From: Vanessa cardui
Taxonomy: Eukaryota; Arthropoda; Insecta; Lepidoptera; Nymphalidae
Assembly (NCBI RefSeq): GCF_905220365.1
Contig: NC_061127.1
Coordinates: forward strand, 1,488,001-1,552,000
DNA: 64,000 nucleotides
Reading direction: 5' to 3'
Positions 54,745-64,000 of the stretch are shown piece by piece (positions within the stretch are counted from its first letter, which is position 1; each line of letters begins with the position of its first letter). The notes beneath the pieces were generated by a model. That model had not been told where the DNA came from. It searched no databases and saw nothing but the letters and a program-made list of their open reading frames with translations. A program made the position numbers and the translations under genes.

Positions 54745-54856
54745 ATAAATATATAAAACAACATCACATACATTACTCTGATCCCAATGTAAGTAGCTAG
54801 AGCACTTGTGTCATGAAAAATCAGAAGTCACGACGGTAACACAAACACCCAATGTT
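54745..54856 (-). repeat. SINE family C, 3' part
   Basis: ACAACATCACATACATTACT, CTGATCCCAATGTAAGTAGC and AGAAGTCACGACGGTAAC; the head is missing (5' truncated). Confidence 0.8.
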
Positions 54857-54945
54857 ACAATGTAGTTATATGTGTGGCAACATCGGCAAACATATAAATA
54901 TTATATTGTATCATATTATATTATTTTTTGAAACATTATATTTTA

Positions 54946-55214
54946 TCCTACTGCTGGGATTAAGCCTCTTCTCCCTTTAAGGAGAAGATTTGGAACATAT
55001 TTCACCACGCTGTTCCAATGCGGGTTGTTGTATAGTGACACAATTTCTATGAAATTTTTTACACATGAAGGTTTTCTCACGATGTTTTCCTTCAACGCCG
55101 AGCACGAAATAATTTATAAACACAAATTAAGCATATGAATATTCAGTGGTGCTTTGAACCCCTAATCATCGGTTAAGATGCACGCGTTCAAAAGACTAAG
55201 CCATCTCGGCTCTT
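54946..55214 (-). mobile_element. SINE family B, minus strand
   Basis: Runs from CCTACTGCTGGGATTAAGCC through CCACGCTGTTCCAATGCGGG and GCCGAGCACGAAATAATTTA to GCCATCTCGGCTC. A small deletion removes part of the B box region (GGTGCTTTGAACCCC). Confidence 0.82.
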
Positions 55215-55224
55215 AAGATACTTC

Positions 55225-55400
55225 ATCACTCATCATCATTTACTTGCCCCTATCCTATTAATATGGGGTCGGCAAGTCGGTAAGCTCACTAGCACTATGA
55301 ACAGGATTAGGCAGATTTTACGGCCGGCCGCTTTCCTGACGGCAATGTACAGTGGAAACGCTTTTGTTGGTACCCGCTATCATACGGTAGATATATGTAC
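55225..55400 (+). repeat. dispersed repeat with GGGGTCGGCAAGTCGG motif
   Basis: CATCATCATTTACTTGCCCC, ATTAATATGGGGTCGGCAAG, TTACGGCCGGCCGCTTTCCT and GGTACCCGCTATCATACGG. I recognise this order from lepidopteran dispersed repeats. The class is unclear. Confidence 0.55.
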
Positions 55401-55555
55401 ATTCACAATCTATTTATTTCTATGTCTAATCAAATGTACACATAATGTAATTGATATATTCTGAAATAACATTAACAATCTAGGGCGTATTATCACGACT
55501 TTTTGTCTATAACGAATGTTATAGTTTTTTTAATATAATATGTCACGTATATTGT

Positions 55556-55865
55556 AAAAAAAATGTAACAAAAAGAAAAATCGACTTCAAACAAAACACT
55601 ATTTTAAAACAAATGAATATAAACTAAAAATTAATAAAAATAATTGCGTATTCAACATATTTTTTAAAGTCCCAATTAAAATGAAATGAAAAATATTAGA
55701 CTTCTTAAAAGTTGATTTACGATTATATATTATAGTTATAATTATTGCTGTATTTAGAGTTGGTGTCAAATATTATCAAAATTACAACCCAGTTAAAAGT
55801 TATGAGGTAACAAACAGAAAAAAAAATCAGACGAAGTGATAACCTCCATTTTTTTAAGTCGGTTG
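55556..55865. mobile_element. family G, short form
   Basis: A ~310-bp unit with TAACAAAAAGAAAAATCGAC at one end and TTTTTTTAAGTCGGTTG at the other. Its reverse complement matches first the left end of the 47819 insertion and then 49110-49327. It shows the family without the extra inverted arm. The 122-codon minus frame at 55723-56091 starts outside it and is not credible. Confidence 0.75.
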
Positions 55866-56559
55866 AAAATACATGCCGACGATACTCGAAGTCGAAGTAA
55901 GTTTTACTCTTAAGACGTTCATTCAATGAGCGTTTAGCACAATACATTTGCAAATAGTATTTTTTACCATCAGAAATTAAAACTGGCTGGTGACAAACTT
56001 CTTTATAATCGAGTAGAGACCGTCTCGTTGAGTATTTATTTGTTTTAAATAAAATTACAAGCAAAAACTTGAAGCGCTCTCGGAATTTCATGTCGTGGGA
56101 TTCAAAACAGTTGAAAAAAAAAGTACAACAATAACAACTTATGACTTCTATGCGGTCGGTTGCATTTAAACGCTTGACAGCTGAAAAATAAATCGTCCTC
56201 TCAATTACAGAATTCTTCGACTTTAATGACTATGTAAAGACAATTGTAATATATATTAATTTTAGTTTCAACTGGAAATCTTTAAATTTTTTACATTTGA
56301 TAATAAAGATTAAAGATTGCTAACAAATGTTAATAAACATTTCTAATTTTCTTTAAATCTGCTAAAACGAATGCGAATATCCCTTTTTAATGTAAATTTG
56401 TATATTAATAAATATGATATAGAATTGCAATTGTTTTTAAACTTATACAAATACTCCAACTTATTAGTTTTTGAAACTCGGTAATAGTTTCGAAAAATGA
56501 TTGATAAAATAAATAAATTACTAAACATTAAACTTTTGAATATCGTTATATCAGGATAC
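55866..56559. other. AT-rich spacer
   Basis: No feature recognised. Confidence 0.4.
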
Positions 56560-56835
56560 AGATAGTCATTATTATAGATAAAACATTTAATAACATAAGA
56601 AGTAATAACATTAAATGCTTAAATATATACAAATATGAACTAAAACTAGTTACTGTATAAATCTTGACCGAAAATGATGGCAAAAATGCTAGCAGCATTT
56701 CCCCGTTGAATCGCAATTCGAGCAAGCCGTTGAATCGAAAAAAATCGCCTGTCACCAGTAGAGGCAATAAGGCGAGGTGTTATACTTTTGATGAAGCTTT
56801 TTGCACCAATACTCCAAGGGCCAAGCGTTTCGACA
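56560..56835 (+). repeat. dispersed repeat, family J, plus copy
   Basis: Counterpart of 6385-6600: CATTAAATGCTTAAATATAT, CTGTATAAATCTTGACCG, AAAATGCTAGCAGCATTTCC. The continuation CCTGTCACCAGTAGAGGCAA and TTTTGATGAAGC is also a repeat motif. Two short overlapping frames are by-products. Confidence 0.7.
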
Positions 56836-57817
56836 GCAAATGGAATTATTATTAAATAATATTTAAAAATCTCTGAATTATTTTATAATCAGAAATTAAA
56901 ATATGATTTTCCCATAAAAATCTGGTATCTATATATTTTAAACCAAAATACCTTTGTACAGTAAATTATTTTTAGGAGATTACATAAAAAATTCAATCAA
57001 CGTATAATATATGAAGTGAAATTTTCTTTAACAACAAAAAAAAACTACTTAAAAAGTATGTTGTAGTTAAGTTTATACCTGGCTTGTTATAGAGGAATAA
57101 AGTTAGTTGTCAATGTGAAAAAAAATATTTAAGAAACAAAACAAAGCTGTCAATGACGTGATATCTTTGATATACAACACAGTATAATAAAATATTTAAT
57201 AAAACATAATTATATGTTTGATTCTGAACCCTTCACCTTTTGTACTCTCTCCGAAAACGAATCAAGAAACTAAAAGTGTTACATAATTCTTATAAAATCT
57301 CGAACATTTTCGATATTAATTACAAAAATAAAGAAAAAACTATTGAAAATGTAGCTACACAGACCCATATCATAGATCTGATGTCGTTTTAAACAAAATT
57401 CGAGTTTGTAAAAGACAGGAAAAGGGAAAAGGATATCGCCACAAGCCGACCGTACCTCGGCTGGTCTGTTAATGAATGGCGGCCATGTTGTTTTGGTCTA
57501 GGCCCCACTAATTGAGTGTCTATCCACATCCAACATCCAATTACGACGAAAATATAAATGAAATGAATCTACAGACGCTCGGAAGTTGTAAAATGAAATT
57601 TATGTTTGATGACTCCAAAGTGGATCATATTACTCACATCAAAGTTATTTTACACGCACTCAATTCCAATATGAGTTTGTGTCATATAGTATCGGATGAT
57701 CATAAAAAGACTATTTACTTTTAGTAAATAGCATTTTTTATTTTTATAGGCGTACAGGCTTATGGACTGGATTGTATCGATGATAAAGCGTGGAGTTAAT
57801 TTTTTTTAATTATATAA
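56836..57817. other. spacer
   Basis: 57420-57500 is GC-richer (ACAAGCCGACCGTACCTCGG). A 70-codon frame at 57512 begins at TTG and has no recognised domain. Confidence 0.35.
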
Positions 57818-58094
57818 GTTGATGGACAAGCATATGGGCCACTTGATAGTAAGTGATCACCATCACCTATTGACAATGACGCTGTAAAAAATATTAACTA
57901 TTCCTCACATCGTCACTGCGCCACCAACCTTGGGAACTAAGATGTTATGTCTATTGTGCTGTAGTTGCACTGACTCAATCTCCCTTCAAACCGGAACACA
58001 ACAATACTGAGTACTATATTTTGGCGGTAGAATAACTGATGAGTGGGTGGTACCTACCCAGACGGACTTGCACAAAGCCCTACCACCAAGTATA
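57818..58094 (+). repeat. repeat family A, full unit
   Basis: From AGTTGATGGACAAGCATATG to GCCCTACCACCAAGTAT, with usual landmarks and moderate divergence. Confidence 0.82.
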
Positions 58095-58642
58095 CATACT
58101 ACTAAAGTACTTATTATATATAATACTTAACACTTGTTAAGTTCCACGCAGGATGTATTATATACTGTGAGAACGGACTTTTAGCCACTGGGTCATCTCG
58201 ACTGACTGTATATAATATAATAACAATTATATAAATGGAAATGCTTACATGAAAACTAAAGGCAACTTATCAATTAAGAGGAAATACTTAATTCAAAAAA
58301 GGCAAGACGTTTATTCAAACAAAAACCTAGTTTGGTCCCCGCTTAGCCCTATTTCGTCCATTACGGACCATTATAAATTCCTTAATTCATGATATTCGTG
58401 CCCGGAGCCCTGACCGCAGCATGATAAATGGAGGTGCCTTAGATCCTGTTTCATTATCATTAATTATTTCTAATACGTCTGCCTGGCTATTTACATAAGC
58501 TCTTCTTTAACAGCTGCTATACCACAATTTTTCAAATAATGAATAAACTCATAAATTTAAATTTGAATTATGAAACATTTATAATTGGGTTGATTAATTA
58601 AATCCATTGACCTGTAATGGATTAGCTGTTTGATTATTAAAT
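58095..58642. other. spacer with a SINE B scrap
   Basis: TTTTAGCCACTGGGTCATCT at ~58171-58190 is a family B head fragment in reverse. Nothing else recognised. Confidence 0.4.
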
Positions 58643-58937
58643 CGGAGCTGAGATGGCCCAGTAGTTAGAACGCGTACATCTTAACCGATGATTGCGGGTT
58701 CAAACCCAGGCAAGCACCACTATATACATGCGCTTAATTTGTGTTTATAATTCATCTCGTGCTCAGCGGTGAAGGAAAACATCATAAGGAAACCTGCATG
58801 TGTCTAATTTCATCGAAATTCTGCCACATGTACATTCCACCAACCTGCATTGTAACAGCGTGGTGGAATATGTTCCAAACCCTCTCCTTAGTGGAAGAGA
58901 AGGCCTTGTCCCAGCAGTGGGAAATTTACAGGCTGTT
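58643..58937 (+). mobile_element. SINE family B, near full length
   Basis: A box TGGCCCAGTAGTT and B box GGGTTCAAACCC, then the full body to TCCCAGCAGTGGGAAATTTA and CAGGCTGTTACTTTACG. Best preserved B box in the window. The overlapping 102- and 65-codon frames are by-products. Confidence 0.88.
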
Positions 58938-59064
58938 ACTTTACGTACTTTACTTTATAAAACAGAGCACAATACTTTTTTATGCCAGGAGAATTAGTCT
59001 TCCAAGTGTTGTAAGTATTTATGTTCCAGGTAGTATGAAGAGATCATAAATAATTATTATTGAC

Positions 59065-59212
59065 TAAATATTGCCCTCAGCTTCGTTTGCGTTTTAAGGG
59101 TTCGGTTGTGATGTGTTAGGCAAAAAACGTAGCCTATGTCCTTCCTTGAATTTCAAGCTTATTCATACCACATTTTATAAAATTCGGTTCATGGTTTGAT
59201 TGTGACTCGTGA
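59065..59212 (-). repeat. Helitron-like family I
   Basis: In reverse: AATATTGCCCTCAGCTTCGT, GGGTTCGGTTGTGATGTGTT, AACGTAGCCTATGTCCTTCC and ATAAAATTCGGTTCATGG. Confidence 0.55.
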
Positions 59213-59217
59213 AAAAG

Positions 59218-59376
59218 CTTCATTCAAGTATACTTTTACAAGCACTTTTGAATCTAACAATTAGGTGAAGCTAACACCGGTTCGGAAAGTAGATTCCACC
59301 GAAAAGAACCAGCAACAAACTCAGTAGTTATTCTTTTTCAACATTTTGAAAATACAGTCATATTGTTCTAATAGCT
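59218..59376 (-). repeat. LINE 3' tail, family D
   Basis: On the plus strand CTTCATTCAAGTATACTTTT, GAAGCTAACACCGGTTCGGA, AAAGAACCAGCAACAAACTC and CAACATTTTGAAAATACAGT. Confidence 0.75.
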
Positions 59377-60133
59377 GGATTTTCTTTCTTTATTTGATAA
59401 ATTCACTGTCCCTAGAGTCTAGGATAGGTAGTTTTACAATGCCATGCTACTGACTTCTTTCCGATGATGTCGAGCTGTCCGTCCCTTTGGATCATGAGAA
59501 ATTGGGGATAGACAGTGCATATATCTTTCCATACCTTTGTATTGTAATCATTCTGCACATATGGCTCATCTCCTTAGAGGACATGATCATATTTACATCA
59601 TGACATTCCAACAATAACTGTTGTCACCGTGATACCAACTTTATGCTTAATTTATTCCTTACCACCATTTCAAATAATGTCAAGAACTTATTCAAAATAA
59701 AACAGACTATCATTACACAGAGGTATAATTATCATGCTCGTATTAAATCCTTTAGAAGTTTAAGACCCTTTTGTTAGTGGACGTTTGCGGTCTGGTCTAA
59801 TCGGAGATTAAGAGGGACGAATATTTTACATATTAACATTCATTCGTAATTATATATTATATGTAACTTATATTTGAATAAAGCGATCTTTAAAAATACA
59901 TCATAAATTTCAATCAATTATAATGAACTAGTGAGAAGCATACGAAACACCGCATTTATTCAACTGTTTTTTTTCCAAATTTTAAAACCTGTGACGGGTT
60001 TTGTTTTGATTTGATGTTACTGTAAACGAAATCTGTTCGCATGATTTACATTTGTTTTTTTTTTTTCAGACAGACAGCCGCTTTTTACGTGACCAGTTAC
60101 TTTTTCCGTTTAAAATTAATTCTTTTATAAATA
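59377..60133. other. spacer
   Basis: No gene or repeat recognised. Confidence 0.4.
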
Positions 60134-60315
60134 ACTAGCTGTTACCCGCGGCATTGCTCGCGTAATCTGTATACTTTCTCAGGCTCTGGACTATTTGTGC
60201 ATCAATTTTCATTTAAATTGTAAAAATTAAAATCCAGAAGTTTGGGCGTGAGAGGGAAACAGATAGAAAGACAGAGATAGATAGAGTTACTTTCGCATTT
60301 ATAATATTAGTATCG
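60134..60315 (-). mobile_element. Helitron-like family I with CTAG end
   Basis: On the plus strand it starts AACTAGCTGTTACCCGCGGC (the reverse of a GCCGCGGGTAACAGCTAG 3' end) and finishes ATAGAGTTACTTTCGCATTT and ATAATATTAGTA. A CTAG terminus preceded by a GC-rich stretch and followed by T is the Helitron pattern. Confidence 0.65.
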
Positions 60316-60467
60316 ATAACAATTTAATAAATTGCAATTAAGAATCCCCTTTTTCTGCACATTCGCAGCTGAATCGTCAAAATGAGACTATATCCGATTA
60401 TTTTATGCAGATATCGTCCCATAATCACTGGGACAAAAATCGGCTTATACTTTTAATATATAAGATT

Positions 60468-61150
60468 GACAAGGTAAATAATTTTTCCAAACCAATGATT
60501 TCAAACTATCTGGTATGGGTCAATTACATTTGTCCAATACCAACCATTTGGGTAAGTTGGTGGACTTTCTTGTTGGAAATTGGTTCATGACTAACTGCTG
60601 GTGGACTGGTACTTTACCAAAACTATAGTTTGTTTATGCGACACGATGTATTGTATAATGCAAGATGTGATTTGGCAGATTATGACAAGGTAAATAATTT
60701 TTCCAAAGCAAAGATTTCAAACTATCTGGTATGGGTCAATTTCATTTGTCCAATACCAACGCGCCATTTGGGTAAGTTGGTGGACTTTGTTAGTGGAAGT
60801 TGGTTCATAACTAATTGGTGGTGGACTGGTACTTTACCAAAACTATTATTATTATGAGACAACATCACATACATTACTCTGATCCTAATGTAAGTAGCTA
60901 AAGCACTTGTGTTATGGAAAATCAGAAGTAACGACAGTATCACAAACACCTAGACCCAAGACAACAAAGAAAACAAATGATAATCTACATTGAATCGGCC
61001 GGGAATCGAACCCGGAACCTCGGAGTGGCGTACCCATGAAAACCGGTGTACACACCACTCGACCACGGAGGCCGACTAAATAATATATACTATAGTTTGT
61101 TAGTGTGACACGATGTATTTTATGATGCAAGATGTAATTTGGCAGATTAT
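60468..61150 (+). repeat. 216-bp tandem repeat, split by a SINE
   Basis: Unit 1 starts at GACAAGGTAAATAATTTTTC (60468) and unit 2 at 60684. Shared blocks are TTTCAAACTATCTGGTATGG, GGGTAAGTTGGTGGACTTT and GGTGGACTGGTACTTTACCA. A third partial unit (TAGTTTGTTAGTGTGACACG..GGCAGATTAT) resumes after the SINE at 61089-61150. The short frames across it are by-products. Confidence 0.9.
60855..61076 (-). mobile_element. SINE family C inside the tandem repeat
   Basis: In reverse: ACAACATCACATACATTACT, then GGGAATCGAACCCGGAAC (B box complement) and CACCACTCGACCACGGAGGC (A box complement). It is nearly full length with an intact B box, and separates ACCAAAACTAT from TATAGTTTG, which are adjacent in unit 1. 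Confidence 0.88.
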
Positions 61151-61879
61151 TTATCCGAACGCAAAAGCTTAGCGTGAATTGGTACCTAATGGATTAAATA
61201 TAAACCCTTAAAAGGAGATGAACGTTGATATTATATTCTGATTTATAAAGGAATTATACAAACTGATTCAAATTTAACACAAACGAATCCACTCTAAAGT
61301 TAACTGACCTTAATATACTTTAATAATAAATTCGTTTCGCTTATTAAAATTTATTACTTGACATTTTGAAATATCTCCTTAATATCCAAGTTAAATGAAG
61401 TATTCCTAAAACATTATTTAAAAACGTTTCTTGTGAACGATGAAAAATGAAATTGTCCGTTATAATTAAAAAGCAATCATCTCTAATTTTTATTTGGATT
61501 CTGACATCTTTTAAAATATTAAATTTAGCTCATTTAAGGTATTTTTAAATACAATGTTATTTATAAAGAATGAAACTGTTAATTATTCAAATATCTCTTA
61601 TTTTAGTATTTAGGTTACGTTGTGAAAACCCAGCTTAAAGTTTTCAGGAACATTAAATAATCAATTTAATGTAATATTCTTTTTTTGTTTTTCATATTCA
61701 ATTAATTTTTTTTTTATGTCAAACCAAAAAGTATCCATTACATTTATATGATTCTGTTATTGAAGAAATATCAATAGCCAGAAGCTATACAACCTTTAAC
61801 AATTATTTATAAATCATATCATATTTATATTTATAAAAGCCTATAAAATATTATAAACAATATTTTCATTATCAAAATT
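61151..61879. other. AT-rich spacer
   Basis: Nothing recognised. Confidence 0.4.
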
Positions 61880-62148
61880 TCTTGGTGGCAGGGCCTTGTG
61901 CAAGCCCTTCTGGTTAGATACCACTCACTCATCAGTTTTCCTACCGCCAAATAACAGTACTCAGTATTGTTGTTTTCCGGTTTGAAGGGTGAGTGAGCCA
62001 GGGTAACTACAGGCACATGGGACATAAAATCTTAGTTCCCAAGGTTGGTGGCACATTGGCGATGTAAGGAATAGTTATTCTTACAGCGTCATTGTCTATG
62101 GGTGATTCTGACTTACCATCAGGTGGCCCATATACTCGTCCGCCAACC
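61880..62148 (-). repeat. repeat family A, full unit
   Basis: CTTGGTGGCAGGGCCTTGTG to CTCGTCCGCCAACCG, then a short A run. Confidence 0.85.
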
Positions 62149-62195
62149 GTAAAAAAAAAACACATTTAGGAATGAAAGCGATTGATTGTAATACA

Positions 62196-62400
62196 AGACC
62201 CGTCCCGACTTCGCACGGGTTCATAAGGATCTACATACATAAAACGTTAAAATTAAAGAACAAAAATATCTCATTTAAAAAGCCAGGTAACTGTGTACCA
62301 CATTTGGATAAATGATTAAGGAACGCGTAAAGTCGATAAAAATAGTACTCGATAATATTAATTATTATTAAGATTTATTAAGATACCTTAAACAAGGTTT
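62196..62400 (+). repeat. repeat family H relative
   Basis: ACCCGTCCCGACTTCGCACG and GGGTTCATAAGGATC match the head of the unit at 48323. The remainder is diverged. Confidence 0.45.
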
Positions 62401-62738
62401 GTATTTCAAATCTAAGCTGTGAAATTTCCTAATTAACTTCAAGAGCCAAAGAGCTTTTGAGGAGGTTGTTCGAAGTAAAAGTTTTTTTTTTATATTATTT
62501 TAATTATACATTTATACGGATTATAAAGAGCTTGGAGATAATTTCCGTTGATCAAATTAATATAATTAACATTCATTAATAAACTTACTAACAAATTATT
62601 TGAATGTCAACCGTTCGAAGTTTAAACCTATTTGCTATTCGATATATTCATTTATGTACCAGGCGTAGCTTTAGACTAAATCTATCTTATAACTTAACGA
62701 TATTTAAGTGCTTTTAGAAACAGCGTGTAAATTTACCA

Positions 62739-63014
62739 TCGCTGGGCTAATGGCCTCCTCTCCCATTAAGGAGAGATCTTGGAACATATTCTACCAATTC
62801 AGTTCCAATGCGGGTTGGTGGAAAGCACATGTGACAGAACTTCAATAAAACTAGACACACGCAGGTTTCCTCACGATATTTTCCTTCACCGCCGAGTACG
62901 AGATGAATTAAGAACACAAATTAAGCACATATATATAGCGGTGCTTGCCTGGGTTTGAACCGTAATCATCGGTTTAGATGTACGTTTTCTAATCACTGGG
63001 CCATCTCAGCTCGT
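62739..63014 (-). mobile_element. SINE family B, minus strand
   Basis: CATCGCTGGGCTAATGGCCT, AATGCGGGTTGGTGGAAAGC, GCCGAGTACGAGATGAATTA, GGGTTTGAACCG and CACTGGGCCATCTCAGCTC. Confidence 0.85.
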
Positions 63015-63094
63015 CAGAGTCAAAATCAGTGCTATTAGAAATTCCTTTATATATCACTAGGTGTTAAATATGGACTCTTATGGTTTATATATAA

Positions 63095-63345
63095 AACGGC
63101 CAAGTGCAAGTGGGACTCGTGCGTGAAGGTTTCCCTACCATTATATATAAAAACGACAAAAAAATCATGTCTTTTGTATGGGAACCACTCCACTGAAATA
63201 TTTACCTTATTATTTAAATATGTCAATAGTCAAACTATCACGGTTCATAAGATATAGCCTGATAACAAACGAACAGACGGACGGACAGTGGAGTCTCAGT
63301 AAGTAGGTCCCATTTTACTCTTTGGGGTCTAAAACTCTAAAAATG
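63095..63345 (+). repeat. dispersed repeat, GGCCAAGTGCAAGTGGG type (family O)
   Basis: CGGCCAAGTGCAAGTGGGAC, CACGGTTCATAAGATATAGC, ACAGACGGACGGACAGTGGA and GGTCCCATTTTACTCTTTGG. I recognise this as a repeat widespread in arthropod genomes. The class is not established here. Confidence 0.65.
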
Positions 63346-63924
63346 ACTTTTTGCAAGCCTCTCTGATCATTCCCATGCTAAAGCTGGTAAATATATCTTA
63401 CCGTGTATTCGCTATAAGATCGCATTCGCTATTTCATCTGCATTTGCTAGTCTGCCTATTTTATATGAGAGAAAAGTGATTTTCATTTTGAAATCGTGTT
63501 CTGCAGTGAGTAACGTAGCTCTAACCAAATACGGGTATTACTTGTAACAATTCTAATTAACTATTTGGTTAAATAAACCGCGAGTAACTATTATGTCACT
63601 AGCAGTGTGCTACCGTGTTCATCCCGGCCGATTGCTCAATTTATCAATACAGCCATCGGCCATAGATTAAGAGCTCGGTAACCATTTAGCAGATACGACA
63701 AATTATTAAACATTCACAAATTTAGTAAATTAAATAAAACCGCCAGGTTTAAAACATGTGACAAAATAAATTATTTAAAAAAATTAAATATTATTATGAA
63801 TAAATATTTATGATGCGTTACCTATTTATATTGTTTACATATACTAATCCCTAATCATAAATAGCATTATTAGTAATTACTTATCAGTAAAATATTATTT
63901 TCTCAAATAGGGTAATAAACGCAC
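63346..63924. other. spacer
   Basis: Nothing recognised. Confidence 0.4.
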
Positions 63925-64000
63925 TTTTAAATCGACATATTACAGGTGAAAATGTAAAGCTACCACCGGTTGGGACAGTATATTCTACCGAGAAGATCAG
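63925..64000 (-). repeat. LINE 3' tail, family D, cut by window end
   Basis: GTAAAGCTACCACCGGTTGG and TATTCTACCGAGAAGA match family D on the plus strand. The copy continues past the window. Confidence 0.65.

Noticed and set aside
55723..56091. 122-codon minus frame
   Set aside because: Overlaps the family G repeat, has no recognisable domain, and has the composition of AT-rich noncoding DNA.
57512..57724. 70-codon frame with acidic and His-rich patches
   Set aside because: Starts at TTG with no ATG, and no domain or flanking exon signals were recognised.
60950..61076. tRNA-like sequence with a good B box
   Set aside because: It is the head of a family C SINE in reverse, with a SINE body attached, and has no cloverleaf.

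Overview
The window looks like repeat-rich, AT-rich intergenic or intronic DNA from a moth or butterfly. The reason is the dispersed families it carries: a ~275-bp unit ending in ACCACCAAGTA, two tRNA-like SINEs, LINE tails ending in TTTGAT-type repeats, and Helitron-like units with GCGGGCA..CTAG ends. I recognise these as lepidopteran-type repeats from memory. A butterfly, perhaps a nymphalid, is my best guess, but the species cannot be named from the sequence alone. I found no convincing conserved host protein gene, no rRNA or functional tRNA gene, and no CRISPR array. The only long reading frames are two non-LTR retrotransposon ORFs. Family letters (A, B, C and so on) are my own labels, not database names. 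Layout: 0-27 kb is AT-rich spacer studded with SINEs (families B, C), family A units, LINE tails (D), MITEs and microsatellites, including a perfect 43-bp-arm palindrome at 5.9 kb, a Tc1/mariner-type MITE at 13.3 kb and a two-copy MITE family at 9.4 and 23.1 kb. From 27.16 to 30.06 kb a hAT-type MITE with an 8-bp target duplication abuts a 5'-truncated CR1/Daphne-like LINE whose reverse transcriptase is intact. 30-38.7 kb is spacer with Helitron-like fragments, SINEs and one weak exon candidate near 36.7-36.96 kb. From 38.78 to 52.02 kb lies the main structure: a direct tandem duplication of a ~4.5-kb unit. The right copy has grown to ~8.7 kb by gaining an almost complete RTE retrotransposon (43796-46864, perfect 13-bp target duplication, open ORF with all endonuclease and RT motifs) and a ~1.5-kb foldback insertion with two 160-bp inverted arms differing at one base. 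The left copy has gained a family C SINE that the right copy lacks. Each copy therefore serves as the empty site for the other. 52-64 kb returns to spacer with repeats, including a 216-bp tandem repeat interrupted by a SINE. The genes do not work together as a pathway; the window is a record of successive transposition and duplication. The biology worth following is the duplication with its nested insertions, the possibly active RTE, and the foldback element.
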